From Metabacillus sp. B2-18 (GTDB lineage Bacteria; Bacillota; Bacilli; Bacillales; Bacillaceae), in assembly GCF_021117275.1 (NCBI RefSeq), contig NZ_CP088245.1, forward strand, positions 3,633,501 through 3,697,500: DNA of 64,000 nucleotides. The letters run 5' to 3'. Made by a program: the position numbers and the translations under genes. Below, in pieces: positions 1-11,871 of the stretch; position 1 is the first letter of the stretch, and each line of letters starts with the position of its first letter. The notes below the pieces were generated by a model that saw only the letters and a program-made list of their open reading frames with translations, did not search any database and was not told the origin of the DNA.

Positions 1-18
1 TTCCCATTTTACTGACAT
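1..18 (-). CDS. tig: Trigger factor, first six codons (partial)
   Basis: Only the start lies in the window, reading off the left edge. The minus strand gives GGAGGGA (25-31), a six-base spacer and ATG at 16-18, then codons for MSVKWE. That is the N-terminus I know for Bacillus trigger factor, the ribosome-bound chaperone and prolyl isomerase. In B. subtilis tig lies directly downstream of ysoA on the same strand, exactly as here. The identification rests on six residues, the ribosome binding site and synteny; the rest of the gene is not visible. Confidence 0.85.
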
Positions 19-294
19 GTGTTGTCCCTCCAAAGATCTATAATAATTTGTGCGAATAAGTGATAGGTAATTTGTGGCGCTTGTCCCATTTTAGGCAATC
101 CCCCACGAACATATACCTGTTTTTATGTACGGTAAAAAGTAACCTAGTACTAAACATGCATAGGATTTCGTATTTGAAAAACTTGGCTTTTCTTCAAGAC
201 AAATGGCAAAGCTTTAAGTATTTCCCATACCATCAACTTTTTGTCCAAAATAAAAAAGACCTATATACGATGATCACTATTTTGCAACCATTTT

Positions 295-322
295 ATTATA
301 ACACAGAATAAATTCCTTTCAA
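295..322 (-). promoter_or_regulatory. Sigma-A promoter for tig, giving a long leader
   Basis: On the minus strand, TTGAAA (317-322), a 16-base spacer and TATAAT (295-300) preceded by TGT form an extended -10 promoter. It starts right behind the ysoA stop. Transcription from here gives a 5' leader of about 270 nt before the tig ATG at 18. Positions 19-294 contain no convincing gene on either strand and no clear terminator hairpin. Confidence 0.65.
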
Positions 323-330
323 CATATAGC

Positions 331-1344
331 TCATATTTGTAAATAAGAAATTTCTTCTATTTGATAGATTTTATTGCATGCTTCTTGTAAATCCGGCAAT
401 AGTTGATCATAGATATCTTCTATTTCTTCTTGCTCAATTGAAATCCCATGCATCGAATAACCAACAAGATGCAAAGCTGCTGCCCACAGCTTAGCTTCTG
501 TTGGCTGAGGTAAGAAAGGATATAACACATACAAATGCCTTATCCATAATTCTTTAACTGATTCAAATAATGTAGGATTTTCATTTCCTAGCGTATCATC
601 TAATATAGTTAATACTTTTTTAGTAAAGGGAAATTCTGCAGGATCTTCCAAATTCGCTGGTACGACTGTAAGACTTTCGCCGAACTTTGTTACTTTAATT
701 TCCTTTTCAATTTCATGCTCAATCATTAAATGCAAAATCATTGATTTGATTGTAGGGTGAATATGTTCATTTTCTAACAAGATTTTAAGTGAAGCAAAAT
801 GTTTACTTATGTTACGGTCATGCAGTGACTGAACGTAGGCAATTTGTTTATTTGTATCTCTCAGAAGGTCTTCTATATATAATGGCTGTTCAGCTTCCTG
901 GTCTCCTTCATCATCAAGAATATCAACTTCGTTTTGATTCATTTTTCGACTAAATTCCAACAATTTATAAAAGTGTTCAGCACTTTCAGCAGGTAGCTGG
1001 TTTTCCTCTAACACCGCTTCGATTGTAGTTTGTACTTCATGATATTCTCGTAGTTGTATTAATATCGTTAGATAAATCTGTAAAACAGTAAAATAATGAC
1101 CTATGTCTTCTAACAGCATTTTTTTGCAAATATCTTTAGCCTCTGTTAAGTCACCAAGCTCCATAAGGCAAATTGCCATACCGAGATATATTTCAGCTTG
1201 ATCTTCCTTAAGCTTCTTTGCTTCAGCAAACATTTCAAGTGCTTCATGATACTTCTTTTCTTTCAATAACAGTGTTCCCTTATCTAAATACCTCTCCTTC
1301 AAATTAGGAAAGGGAACAACATTTGATTTTTTTTTCGGTTTCAT
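331..1344 (-). CDS. ysoA: TPR-repeat protein YsoA
   Basis: A protein of about 337 residues whose N-terminal third shows tetratricopeptide-type helices (YLDKGTLLLKEKKYHEALEMF, then AEIYLGMAICLMELGDLTEAK). An acidic linker and a helical C-terminal half follow. TPR proteins mediate protein-protein contacts; the specific role of YsoA is not known to me. I start it at ATG 1342-1344 (MKPKKKSNVVPF), because GGAG at 1356-1359 sits 11 bases upstream, while the longer upstream ATG at 1389 has no ribosome binding site. Its place between leuD and tig matches ysoA of B. subtilis. No signal peptide, so probably cytosolic. Confidence 0.8.
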   Translation of the reverse strand: MKPKKKSNVVPFPNLKERYLDKGTLLLKEKKYHEALEMFAEAKKLKEDQAEIYLGMAICLMELGDLTEAKDICKKMLLEDIGHYFTVLQIYLTILIQLREYHEVQTTIEAVLEENQLPAESAEHFYKLLEFSRKMNQNEVDILDDEGDQEAEQPLYIEDLLRDTNKQIAYVQSLHDRNISKHFASLKILLENEHIHPTIKSMILHLMIEHEIEKEIKVTKFGESLTVVPANLEDPAEFPFTKKVLTILDDTLGNENPTLFESVKELWIRHLYVLYPFLPQPTEAKLWAAALHLVGYSMHGISIEQEEIEDIYDQLLPDLQEACNKIYQIEEISYLQI

Positions 1345-1410
1345 ACGTTGGTCAACTCCAGCAACCTTACTTTGCATACAGTTTATCAATCCAAGTCTTG
1401 GAAAACAAGT

Positions 1411-1473
1411 GTGAGGTGGTGCCTGTCACTTCCCGATTTTTGTTGAATGACGTCGCATGAGGCGCCTGTGTAC
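1411..1473. repeat. Possible REP-like short interspersed repeat
   Basis: Between ysoA and leuD there are two related short blocks, GGTGCCTGTCAC (1418-1429) and GGCGCCTGTGTAC (1461-1473), separated by a TTTTTGTTGAATGACG-type linker. Motifs around GGTGCCTGTCAC recur in many Bacillus genomes as REP-type elements moved by IS200-like transposases; that link is from memory. There is only one locus here, so the repeat status needs a genome search. Confidence 0.35.
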
Positions 1474-1572
1474 TACTAAATTCTGTGAAATTCGTGAGTT
1501 CAAAGTGTTGAAATGACGATTCTATTTAACTTTGAATATTTTCTGAAAGCTTAAGCAGTGCTAGGTTAAGAC

Positions 1573-1610
1573 ATATAAAAAGAGCAATCATTATAAAAAT
1601 GATGCTCTTC
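1573..1610 (-). terminator. Terminator of the ilv-leu operon, overlapping the leuD stop
   Basis: Reading leftward, AAGAGCATCATT and AATGATTGCTCTT form a stem with one bulge, followed by a T-rich tract. The leuD stop codon (1591-1593) lies in the loop, so the last leuD codons are part of the stem. Confidence 0.75.
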
Positions 1611-2187
1611 TTGTTTCTTCGTAATGTTTAATTTGGTTATCATAATGTAACGTTAAATCAATTTCATCTTTTCCGTGTAAAAGCATATCTTTCCAATATG
1701 GATCAACATCAAAGGTTTGCACTAAACCATTTTGATCTGTGATTTCTTGCTTTTCAAGATTAACTGTTAATTCAAAGCCTTCAGCATTTGACTTTTCACG
1801 GATAAGGTCTAAAACAGTTTGCTCAAGTGTAATTGGCAGCAAGCCATTTTTCATACAATTTTGGTGAAAAATATCTGCATAAGAAGGTGCTAAAATAGCT
1901 TTGAAACCATAATCTGAAAGAGCCCATGGAGCATGCTCACGAGAAGACCCACAGCCAAAGTTTTCACCCGCAAGTAAAATTGTCGCACCTTTACTTTTTT
2001 CTTGATTTAATTCAAATTCAGGATTTTCAGATCCATCAGGAAGATATCTCCAATCAAAGAATGCAAACCGTCCATATCCTGTTTTTTCAATTCTCTTTAA
2101 AAATTGTTTTGGAATAATTTGGTCTGTGTCAACATTTGTTCTGTTTAATACAGCAACTTTGCCTTTATGTGTAGTAAATGGTTGCAT
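1591..2187 (-). CDS. leuD: 3-isopropylmalate dehydratase small subunit
   Basis: LeuD, 198 aa, pairs with LeuC to isomerise 2-isopropylmalate to 3-isopropylmalate in leucine synthesis. The swivel-domain signatures are present: DTDQIIPKQFL near the N-terminus and GENFGCGSSREHAPWAL in the middle, which form the substrate pocket. Length is normal for the family. The ATG at 2187 follows AGGAGGGACATC. It is the last gene of the leftward cluster, 86 bases behind leuC, and its 3' end is built into the operon terminator hairpin. Confidence 0.97.
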   Translation of the reverse strand: MQPFTTHKGKVAVLNRTNVDTDQIIPKQFLKRIEKTGYGRFAFFDWRYLPDGSENPEFELNQEKSKGATILLAGENFGCGSSREHAPWALSDYGFKAILAPSYADIFHQNCMKNGLLPITLEQTVLDLIREKSNAEGFELTVNLEKQEITDQNGLVQTFDVDPYWKDMLLHGKDEIDLTLHYDNQIKHYEETRRASFL

Positions 2188-2273
2188 GATGTCCCTCCTA
2201 ATATGAATACTTTTTCTATGGATGTAACAACACTTTCACACCTAAACAATTTCCATCCTATAGATTAATAAAA

Positions 2274-3701
2274 TTAAAATGACATTGCGTTCTCTTGAAT
2301 ATGACGAACATCTACAAAACGTCCATGTAAAGCCGCTGCAGCTGCCATAGCTGGACTTACCAAGTGCGTTCTGGCACCTTTACCTTGTCTTCCTTCAAAG
2401 TTACGGTTCGAGGTAGATGCACAGCGCTCTCCTTCTGGTACAACGTCACTATTCATACTTAAACACATACTGCAACCCGATTCTCTCCACTCAAAGCCAG
2501 CTTCTTTAAAGATTACATCTAGACCTTCTTCTTCTGCTACTTTTTTAACCTTTTGAGAACCCGGCACAACGATAGCACGTACATCTGACGGCACCTTCTT
2601 GCCTTTTAAGCTACTTATAACTTCAGCTGCCTGTCTTAAGTCTGTTAAACGGGAATTTGTACAAGACCCAATAAACACATGTTCAATCGTAATATCTTCA
2701 ATTCTAGTATTAGGTTGTAAACCCATATAGCTGTATGCACGCTTAGCTTCATCAACTTCTTCATCATTATGAAAATCATTTAAATCAGGTGTTTTTTGAT
2801 CAACACCAACCGACATACCTGGATTTGTTCCCCATGTTACCATCGGAGCAATTTCATCACCATTTAATGTGATAACTTTATCGTACTCTGCTCCTTCGTC
2901 AGTTCTTAATGTTTTCCAGTATTCAACAGCCTGTTCAAACTCTTCCCCTTTAGGTGCATACTTTCTCCCCTTAATGTAAGAGAAGGTTGTTTCATCCGGT
3001 GCAATTAGTCCTGCTCTAGCTCCTGCTTCAATGGACATATTACAGATTGTCATACGCTCATCCATTGATAAGTTTTCAATCACTTCACCTGTATATTCGA
3101 TAATATATCCTGTACCAAAGCGTACTCCGTATTTTCCAATAACAGCTAGTATAACATCTTTAGCTGTTACACCTTTTTGCAGCTTACCAGGTACATGTAT
3201 ATTCAACGTCTTCGGACGCTGTCTCCATAGTGTTTGAGTAGCTAAAACATGTTCTACTTCACTCGTCCCAATACCAAATGCAATCGCACCAAATGCTCCA
3301 TGTGTTGACGTATGACTATCTCCACAAACTATTGTTTTTCCTGGAAGAGTTAACCCTAGCTCAGGTCCAATTACGTGTACTATCCCTTGGTCTTCACTTT
3401 GAAGATCTGCTAAACGAATTCCAAATTCTTTACAGTTTCTTTCAAGTGCACTAATTTGATTTTTGGCAACTTCATCACTGATTACAAAGCGATTGACTGT
3501 TGGAACATTATGATCCATCGTAGCGTACGTTCTGTCTGGTCTTCTTACTTTACGATTCTTCTCTCGAAGTCCCTCAAAAGCCTGTGGCGATGTTACTTCG
3601 TGTACTAAGTGTAAATCGATATATAGAAGATCTGGCTTCCCTTGTTCTTGTTGAACAACATGTTCATCATATATCTTCTCAATAATCGTTTTTGGCTTCA
3701 C
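2274..3701 (-). CDS. leuC: 3-isopropylmalate dehydratase large subunit
   Basis: LeuC, 475 aa, is the aconitase-type [4Fe-4S] subunit that works with LeuD. Visible signatures are [32 protein letters not shown] (first cluster cysteine) and CSMCLSMN (the other two cluster cysteines). The start is GTG at 3699-3701 behind AAGGGAGG with a nine-base spacer. It follows leuB after a 123-base gap holding two hairpins and precedes leuD. Expression would follow the operon's T-box and upstream promoter. Confidence 0.97.
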   Translation of the reverse strand: MKPKTIIEKIYDEHVVQQEQGKPDLLYIDLHLVHEVTSPQAFEGLREKNRKVRRPDRTYATMDHNVPTVNRFVISDEVAKNQISALERNCKEFGIRLADLQSEDQGIVHVIGPELGLTLPGKTIVCGDSHTSTHGAFGAIAFGIGTSEVEHVLATQTLWRQRPKTLNIHVPGKLQKGVTAKDVILAVIGKYGVRFGTGYIIEYTGEVIENLSMDERMTICNMSIEAGARAGLIAPDETTFSYIKGRKYAPKGEEFEQAVEYWKTLRTDEGAEYDKVITLNGDEIAPMVTWGTNPGMSVGVDQKTPDLNDFHNDEEVDEAKRAYSYMGLQPNTRIEDITIEHVFIGSCTNSRLTDLRQAAEVISSLKGKKVPSDVRAIVVPGSQKVKKVAEEEGLDVIFKEAGFEWRESGCSMCLSMNSDVVPEGERCASTSNRNFEGRQGKGARTHLVSPAMAAAAALHGRFVDVRHIQENAMSF

Positions 3702-3732
3702 GGTCGTAATCCTCCCTTAATAGATGGAAAAT

Positions 3733-3789
3733 GAGGGGCTGACATCTTCCATTGTGTCATACCCCTCAATCCGATAAGCATTGTATCGG
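3733..3789 (-). other. Two hairpins in the leuB-leuC spacer
   Basis: Two inverted repeats lie in the spacer: CCGATA/TATCGG (3771-3789) and GAGGGG..GACA with TGTC..CCCCTC (3733-3767). Neither is followed by a strong T tract on the minus strand, so they look more like mRNA processing or stabilising structures than a terminator. In B. subtilis the ilv-leu transcript is known to be processed into segments of different stability; applying that here is inference. Confidence 0.45.
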
Positions 3790-3824
3790 TCTCTATATAG
3801 TGAATAAAAAGTTATTATAGCTAA

Positions 3825-4934
3825 TTAAGAATAAGCTTCCATTATGTTTAAAATGGCATGGTCATCAGCAAGAGCATTTTTGATTTCTTCGCCCATTTGT
3901 TTTGTTGACACGGCTTTTTCACCATTTGCAAGATCTGCTGTACGAGTACCTGAATTTAATACATTATCAACAGCCTTTTCAATTGCTTTTGCCTCTTCTT
4001 CTAATCCAAATGATTGACGTAGTAACATTGCAGCAGAAAGAATCGTTGCGACAGGATTTGCTAAGCCTTTGCCAGCAATGTCAGGTGCTGAACCATGAAC
4101 AGGTTCATATAAATGTAAACCTGATGATGATAAACTTGCTGAAGATAACATTCCAAGAGATCCTGTGATCATTGATGCTTCATCACTTAAAATATCTCCA
4201 AACATATTTTCTGTTACAATAACATCAAATTGTCTTGGTGATCTGATAAGTTGCATAGCTGCATTGTCAACAAGCATATGTTCAAGTGTTACATCCGGGT
4301 ATCTTGCAGACACCTCTTCAGCCACTTCTCTCCAAACTCTACTTGATTCAAGTACATTTGCTTTATCAACAGAAGTTACATGCTTGCGACGCTTCTGCGC
4401 AATTTCAAATGCAGATACAAGAATTCGTTCAATTTCAGAACGTTTATAAAATAATGTATCAACAACAGCGTCTTCACCATCACGAACAATACGCTCACTT
4501 GGTTTTCCAAAATACAATCCACCTGTTAGCTCTCGTACGATAACGAAGTCTACTCCACTAACATACTCCTTCTTTAAAGGGGAAGAATCTAATAAACTAT
4601 CAAACGTAGTGATAGGACGTAAATTCGCATATAAATCAAGTGCCTTACGTAGAGCTAACAGCCCACGCTCCGGTCTTAATTCTACAGGATTTTGATCCCA
4701 TTTAGGTCCTCCAACAGCCCCCAAAATAATGGCGTCAGATTTCTTACAAGCTTCAATTGTTTCTTCAGGCAATGGAGTGCCTTTTTGATCAATAGCGTCA
4801 CCACCGATTAATCCATAGTTGAACTGAAATTGATGGTTAAAATGTTCTGCAATTGCTTTTAAAATTTCTACTGTTACATCAACAACTTCTTTACCTATTC
4901 CATCACCAGGTAATAATGCGATTGTTTTCTTCAT
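3825..4934 (-). CDS. leuB: 3-isopropylmalate dehydrogenase
   Basis: LeuB, 369 aa, oxidises and decarboxylates 3-isopropylmalate with NAD to 2-ketoisocaproate. It is an isocitrate/isopropylmalate dehydrogenase family member: LLPGDGIGKEVV at the start, VRELTGGLYFG in the middle, DNAAMQL and the NAD-binding GSAPDIAGKGLANP segment in the C-terminal part. The ATG at 4934 lies behind GAAGGGGGATAGATC. It follows leuA by 26 bases in the operon. Confidence 0.97.
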   Translation of the reverse strand: MKKTIALLPGDGIGKEVVDVTVEILKAIAEHFNHQFQFNYGLIGGDAIDQKGTPLPEETIEACKKSDAIILGAVGGPKWDQNPVELRPERGLLALRKALDLYANLRPITTFDSLLDSSPLKKEYVSGVDFVIVRELTGGLYFGKPSERIVRDGEDAVVDTLFYKRSEIERILVSAFEIAQKRRKHVTSVDKANVLESSRVWREVAEEVSARYPDVTLEHMLVDNAAMQLIRSPRQFDVIVTENMFGDILSDEASMITGSLGMLSSASLSSSGLHLYEPVHGSAPDIAGKGLANPVATILSAAMLLRQSFGLEEEAKAIEKAVDNVLNSGTRTADLANGEKAVSTKQMGEEIKNALADDHAILNIMEAYS

Positions 4935-4960
4935 GATCTATCCCCCTTCTCTTTAAGGTT

Positions 4961-7586
<2,626 letters not shown>

Positions 7587-7621
7587 TTAACCTGCACCTT
7601 GCAGGCAAGATTACAAACGAT

Positions 7622-8137
7622 TTAAACAATTGAGATTGGAACTTCTTTTGTCGTACGTTGTGTACCGCGAGTAAAAGCTGTCGTTCCAGTTCTAGCAATT
7701 TCTTTAATTCCATATGGTTTTAACAAATCAATTAACACTTCAATTTTCTCAGGCTCACCTGTTACTTGAACAACCACACTTTCACGGCTTACATCAATAA
7801 CAGTTGCTCTAAATGGCTGAATTAACCCTTGAAGCTCCATTCTAGTCGCTGGAGTTGACATGACCTTTATTAAAGCAAGCTCCCTAGATACAATTGATTG
7901 AGATGTTATATCAACAACTTTCAAAACATCAATCTGTTTATTTAGTTGCTTTGTAATTTGTTCTACTTCTTTTTCTTCTTGAACATTTACAACAACTGTC
8001 ATACGTGAAACCCCTTCGGTTTCAGCATGACCAACCGTGATGCTTTCAATGTTGTAATGCCTTTTTGTAAACAATCCTGTAATTCTATTTAAAACCCCTG
8101 TTTGGTTTAATACTGTTAATGAGAGGATTCTTTTCAT
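7622..8137 (-). CDS. ilvN: Acetolactate synthase regulatory subunit
   Basis: The 171-aa small subunit (called ilvH or ilvN) activates the IlvB catalytic subunit and confers valine inhibition. An N-terminal ACT domain is visible ([20 protein letters not shown]), followed by the C-terminal ALS_ss domain. Its ATG overlaps the ilvB stop (ATGA arrangement), as expected for stoichiometric partners. It is followed by a spacer of about 98 bases before ilvC. Confidence 0.96.
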   Translation of the reverse strand: MKRILSLTVLNQTGVLNRITGLFTKRHYNIESITVGHAETEGVSRMTVVVNVQEEKEVEQITKQLNKQIDVLKVVDITSQSIVSRELALIKVMSTPATRMELQGLIQPFRATVIDVSRESVVVQVTGEPEKIEVLIDLLKPYGIKEIARTGTTAFTRGTQRTTKEVPISIV

Positions 8138-9855
8138 AGCTTAACACCTACCATTTCATGCAAGCCTTTCCCAGGCGCAACCATCGGGTACACATTCTCA
8201 TCTTTTGCAACATGAATATCAAGCAATACAGGTTCATCAGACAAGATAGCCTCTTTTAATTTTTCTTCCCATCCATCTTCCTGAACAATTCGTACACCAG
8301 TCATTCCATATGCCTCTGAAAGCTTTACAAAATCAGGCTGAGAAACGAATTTTGAATGAGAATATCTTTCTTCATAGAATATTTCTTGCCACTGTCTTAC
8401 CATTCCTAAAGCACCATTATTTAAGATTACAACTTTAATTGGTAAGTTTAACTCATGGATAACTGATAATTCTTGAAGAGTCATTTGGAATCCACCATCA
8501 CCAAGTACTGCAATAACTGTTGATTCTCGATCAGCAAGTTGTGCACCAATCGCTGAAGGTAAACCAAAGCCCATTGTTCCAAGACCACCAGATGTTACCC
8601 ATTTGTTAGGGTTTTGAAAATTATAATACTGCGCAGCCCACATTTGATGTTGACCAACATCTGTTGTGACAATAGCCTCTCCGTTCGTCCACTTGTGAAT
8701 AAGTTCTAAAATTTTCTGTGGCTTAAGGTCAGAGTCACTATCTTTATACATAAGTGGATATTCTTCTTTATTAGAAGATAGTTGTTCGTTCCACTCTTTG
8801 TTATCACCTTGCTTACCATCCTGCTTAATTAACTGTTCTAGAACTAGCTTTGCATCTCCTACAATTGGAATTTGAGTAGGAACATTTTTCCCAATTTCAG
8901 CAGGGTCAATGTCGATATGAGCTACCGTTGCATTTTTTGCAAAATGTTCTAAATTTCCTGTTACACGGTCATCAAATCTTGCTCCTACGCTTATTAGTAG
9001 GTCACAGTCATAAATAGCCATATTAGATGTGTAAGTGCCATGCATTCCTGCCATTCCAAGGAACAGAGGATGATCAGCAGGGAAACCGCCTAACCCTAGT
9101 AACGTATTCGCAACAGGGATTTGCTGCTGTTCGGCATATTTGATTAACTCTTCAGATCCCTTAGCATGTAAAACACCTGCACCAGCTAAAATAACCGGTT
9201 TCTTTGCTCTACTAACTGCCTCTACTAATTTTCGAATCTGTAAATAATTAGGTTCACTTGTAGGCTGATATCCAGGAAGATCTACAGGCATATCATAGCT
9301 AAATTCACCTTCTACAATTGCAATATCCTTAGGAATATCAATTAAAACCGGGCCAGGTCTACCTGTTGTTGCAATATGAAATGCTTCTTTAATAATTCTT
9401 GGAAGTTCGCTCACTTCACGAACTTGGTAATTATGCTTTGTAATCGGCGTTGTTATACCTAAAATATCTGCTTCCTGGAAAGCATCTGATCCAATAACAG
9501 ATGAAGCAACTTGACCTGTAAAAACAACTAATGGTAATGAGTCAATCATAGCGTCAGCTAAACCAGTTACTAAGTTAGTTGCACCAGGACCTGATGTGGC
9601 AATGACAACTCCAGGCTTACCAGAAACACGCGCATACCCTTCTGCTGCATGTATTCCACCTTGCTCATGACGAGTTAAAACATGGAATAAACCCGAATCA
9701 TACAGACTATCATATATCGGTAAAACAGCCCCACCAGGATAACCAAAAATAACTTCAACTTTCTCCTGCTTTAAAGCTTCAATAAGCATTTGAGACCCCG
9801 ACATTGTATTTGTACATTTGGCAGTTGAGTTGTTCAACTGTACATTTGTACTCAT
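8134..9855 (-). CDS. ilvB: Acetolactate synthase catalytic subunit
   Basis: IlvB, 573 aa, is a thiamine diphosphate enzyme that joins two pyruvates, or pyruvate and 2-ketobutyrate. It shows the three-domain plan: [12 protein letters not shown] and [16 protein letters not shown] with the TPP-activating Glu, a central domain, and the C-terminal TPP/Mg motif [14 protein letters not shown] ending in NN. The ATG at 9855 follows AGGGAGGAAAGAAC. Translation starts just downstream of the leucine T-box terminator, so IlvB and all genes after it depend on tRNA-Leu charging. Confidence 0.98.
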   Translation of the reverse strand: MSTNVQLNNSTAKCTNTMSGSQMLIEALKQEKVEVIFGYPGGAVLPIYDSLYDSGLFHVLTRHEQGGIHAAEGYARVSGKPGVVIATSGPGATNLVTGLADAMIDSLPLVVFTGQVASSVIGSDAFQEADILGITTPITKHNYQVREVSELPRIIKEAFHIATTGRPGPVLIDIPKDIAIVEGEFSYDMPVDLPGYQPTSEPNYLQIRKLVEAVSRAKKPVILAGAGVLHAKGSEELIKYAEQQQIPVANTLLGLGGFPADHPLFLGMAGMHGTYTSNMAIYDCDLLISVGARFDDRVTGNLEHFAKNATVAHIDIDPAEIGKNVPTQIPIVGDAKLVLEQLIKQDGKQGDNKEWNEQLSSNKEEYPLMYKDSDSDLKPQKILELIHKWTNGEAIVTTDVGQHQMWAAQYYNFQNPNKWVTSGGLGTMGFGLPSAIGAQLADRESTVIAVLGDGGFQMTLQELSVIHELNLPIKVVILNNGALGMVRQWQEIFYEERYSHSKFVSQPDFVKLSEAYGMTGVRIVQEDGWEEKLKEAILSDEPVLLDIHVAKDENVYPMVAPGKGLHEMVGVKL

Positions 9856-9916
9856 GTTCTTTCCTCCCTTATCTGGCTTTCAGCCGTGTTTTTTTAAGAA
9901 AATTTCATAAATTCAG

Positions 9917-10222
9917 CATATAAAAAACCTTCCCACCCCTCATAAGACTCCACAATTCTTTTGTGTGCCAAAGGGGCAAAAAGGTTAATAAACTTTTCGC
10001 GGTACCACCCTTCTTCATGGTCAAAAATCAACCACCTTACGAACAGCATTCTGTTCACTTTGATAACGAGTACCGAAGAATGGGACTCGGTTAACCCTAC
10101 TACATTTCAGATTAACACTCAGAGGCGAGTTCATTTTTGGGAATATCACCGGCTTCCAGCTACCCCGGTTCTCTGTAGATACCTTACCAAAAACTACTTT
10201 TCCTCTTCACCGTTTTAACTAT
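9917..10222 (-). promoter_or_regulatory. T-box leader, leucine type, before ilvB
   Basis: The T-box sequence AAGGGTGGTACCGCG lies at 9998-10012 (minus strand). Stem I contains GAACTCGCCTCTG, giving a CTC (Leu) specifier at 10127-10129. Downstream, AACCTT..CCCCT (around 9973-9987) pairs with AGGGG..AAGGTT (around 9923-9937) through a 15-bp stem with wobble pairs, followed by TTTTTT: the terminator. Uncharged tRNA-Leu would stabilise the antiterminator and let RNA polymerase into ilvB. Unusually relative to B. subtilis, the leader sits behind ilvE, not directly behind the main promoter. Confidence 0.95.
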
Positions 10223-10232
10223 ATGCATTTGT

Positions 10233-11138
10233 TTAGCTTACATGAAGGCTTTGTGGGATATTTTCCACTTTTACGCCTTCTTCAACTACTTTCTTTCTAA
10301 AAGCTTCCAAAAGTTTCTTTGTTTCTTCACCAGGGACGCCTTCACCAATCGTACGTCCATCAACCTTTACAACCGCAATGACTTCCGCAGCTGTTCCAGT
10401 TAAGAAGACTTCATCAGCAGTATAAACATCATGTCGTGTAAATGGTTCCTCTCGAACTTCATAGCCTAATTCATTAGCTATATCAATTATGGCATTTCTT
10501 GTTATGCCCTCAAGAGCTCCAATATATCCAGGGGGAGTTAATAATTTCCCATTTTTTAAGATAAAGACATTATCAGCTGAACCTTCTGCTACATAGCCCT
10601 GATCATTTAACATCAACGCTTCACTAACATTGGCCAGATGTGCTTCAATCTTTACCAAAACATTGTTTAAATAATTAAGAGATTTGACTTTTGGACTTAA
10701 TACATCAGGTCTGTTTCTTCTTGTCGCAACCGTTACAATATCAATTCCTGTTTCATATAAGTGTTTAGGAAAGATAGATAGCGGCTCAACAATAATGACC
10801 GTATTAGCCCGTTTACAGTTATAAGGATCAAGTCCTAAGTCACCAGTTCCTCTTGAGACTACTAATCGAATGTACGCATCGCTCAAACCGTTCTTACTAA
10901 CAGTCTCAACGACTAATTCAGTTAGTTCCTCTTGAGAATAAGGAATTGTGAGCATTATAGACTTTGCTGATTGATATAATCGATCCATATGTTCTTTCAT
11001 TCGAAAGATATTTCCACTGTAAACTCGTATTCCTTCAAAAACTCCATCACCGTATAAAAATCCGTGATCATAAACTGATATTTTTGCATCTTCTTTCTTT
11101 ACAAAATCATCATTAAGAAAGATCCACTGGTCACCCAT
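10233..11138 (-). CDS. ilvE: Branched-chain amino acid aminotransferase
   Basis: IlvE, about 301 aa, is a fold-type IV PLP transaminase that makes leucine, isoleucine and valine from their keto acids. Signatures: SVYDHGFLYGDGVFEGIRVY, the catalytic lysine in VKSLNYLNN, and SADNVFILKNG. I choose ATG 11136-11138 (MGDQWIFLNDD) since the longer reading starts at a TTG and would contain the weak AAAGG ribosome binding site. It is the first gene after the promoter at 11269 and lies ahead of the T-box, so it should be transcribed even when leucine tRNA is charged. Confidence 0.93.
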   Translation of the reverse strand: MGDQWIFLNDDFVKKEDAKISVYDHGFLYGDGVFEGIRVYSGNIFRMKEHMDRLYQSAKSIMLTIPYSQEELTELVVETVSKNGLSDAYIRLVVSRGTGDLGLDPYNCKRANTVIIVEPLSIFPKHLYETGIDIVTVATRRNRPDVLSPKVKSLNYLNNVLVKIEAHLANVSEALMLNDQGYVAEGSADNVFILKNGKLLTPPGYIGALEGITRNAIIDIANELGYEVREEPFTRHDVYTADEVFLTGTAAEVIAVVKVDGRTIGEGVPGEETKKLLEAFRKKVVEEGVKVENIPQSLHVS

Positions 11139-11268
11139 AAGAGCACGCCTTTCTTTTAAAAAATCCAAAAATTAGATCACTGAACATTATGTTTGTAAAG
11201 GAAAAATGATAAATAAATTCGAATTTTCTATACTTTTTCAAATGTTCGTGTAACTTTTATTTGAACTT

Positions 11269-11297
11269 ATATTACGCTCAATAAATCCAAGTGTCAA
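11269..11297 (-). promoter_or_regulatory. Sigma-A promoter of the ilvE-ilv-leu operon
   Basis: TTGACA (11292-11297), a 17-base spacer and TAATAT (11269-11274) on the minus strand. No other good promoter is visible between here and ilvB, so this probably serves the whole cluster. The leader to the ilvE start is about 125 nt. Confidence 0.8.
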
Positions 11298-11309
11298 CAG
11301 TGTTTCTTG

Positions 11310-11324
11310 AATTATTTGATAATT
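11310..11324. promoter_or_regulatory. CodY-like box upstream of the ilv-leu promoter
   Basis: AATTATTTGATAATT is palindromic and matches the CodY consensus AATTTTCWGAAAATT at 12 of 15 positions. It lies between the -35 box and the cre-like site. A poorer match (AATTTTCTATACTTT) lies around 11223-11237 in the transcribed leader. CodY repression of the ilv-leu operon by branched-chain amino acids and GTP is established in B. subtilis. Confidence 0.5.
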
Positions 11325-11342
11325 TAGATTACTTAAATAATT

Positions 11343-11356
11343 TGTATACGCTTACA
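11343..11356. promoter_or_regulatory. cre-like CcpA site upstream of the ilv-leu promoter
   Basis: TGTATACGCTTACA differs at one position from the cre consensus TGWNANCGNTNWCA. Its centre lies roughly 88 bases upstream of the predicted start point. In B. subtilis CcpA binds a similar upstream cre to activate ilv-leu, in competition with CodY, so the order cre - CodY box - promoter is the expected one. Confidence 0.55.
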
Positions 11357-11374
11357 TTGTTGGTATAAGTGGAA

Positions 11375-11639
11375 AGGCTATTTTAAAAAAATTTAAAACT
11401 TTTTTTAAAATCCGCAAATGTGGAGTTGGAGTAAAGGAAATAATTACATCCTTTTTTGTGGGGACTAAATGGGTATCTCTGTTTTACTTCTTATCAAATA
11501 TTACAATGGATCCTAATTGGAGAAAACAAACTCGTTAGCTAATCTTACAAACTTTTTTTAAAAGAATAGAAATTGATTTACAAAAAACATGAAAAAACCT
11601 TCCATTATGTAATAATGAAAGGTTTGTATGTATTAGTTA
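11375..11639. other. AT-rich intergenic stretch, no gene seen
   Basis: This segment between the ilv-leu control region and the tRNA-Arg gene contains long A and T runs and no open frame with a ribosome binding site. A short hairpin, ACCTTCCATTATGTAATAATGAAAGGTTTG-like around 11598-11625, could terminate the tRNA-Arg transcript; the arms AACCTT/CCATTAT and ATAATGAAAGGTT pair on the minus strand. Confidence 0.45.
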
Positions 11640-11716
<77 letters not shown>

Positions 11717-11761
11717 ATAGATATAAAATAATATAAAGTTCTATTGTTCTAAAATTGTAAT

Positions 11762-11871
11762 GTCGTCCCGATTTCAGAAAGTTTATTCAAGGAGCGGCTC
11801 AATCGGTACGCTGTAGCATATTCTTTGGAGCCTATTCAATCGTGCTCTATCCTGCTGAGCTACTGGGACAT
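11762..11871 (-). pseudogene. Decayed tRNA-Arg copy with a disrupted middle
   Basis: Bases 11844-11871 repeat exactly the 28 bases covering the 5' half of the neighbouring tRNA-Arg (GTCCCAGTAGCTCAGC and onward to GAGC) plus two flanking bases. The 3' end CGGGACGACA at 11762-11771 resembles an acceptor end but leaves a mismatched stem, and no anticodon or T arm can be found in the 70 bases between. It may be a degenerate second tRNA gene or the scar of an element that integrated in the tRNA. Confidence 0.7.

Noticed and set aside
60..311. Rightward 83-codon frame at the left end
   Set aside because: No ribosome binding site, no recognisable domain, unusual composition, and it overlaps the tig leader and its promoter on the other strand.
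9961..10218. Rightward frame across the ilvB leader
   Set aside because: It is the antisense of a clear T-box leader, with no start signals of its own.
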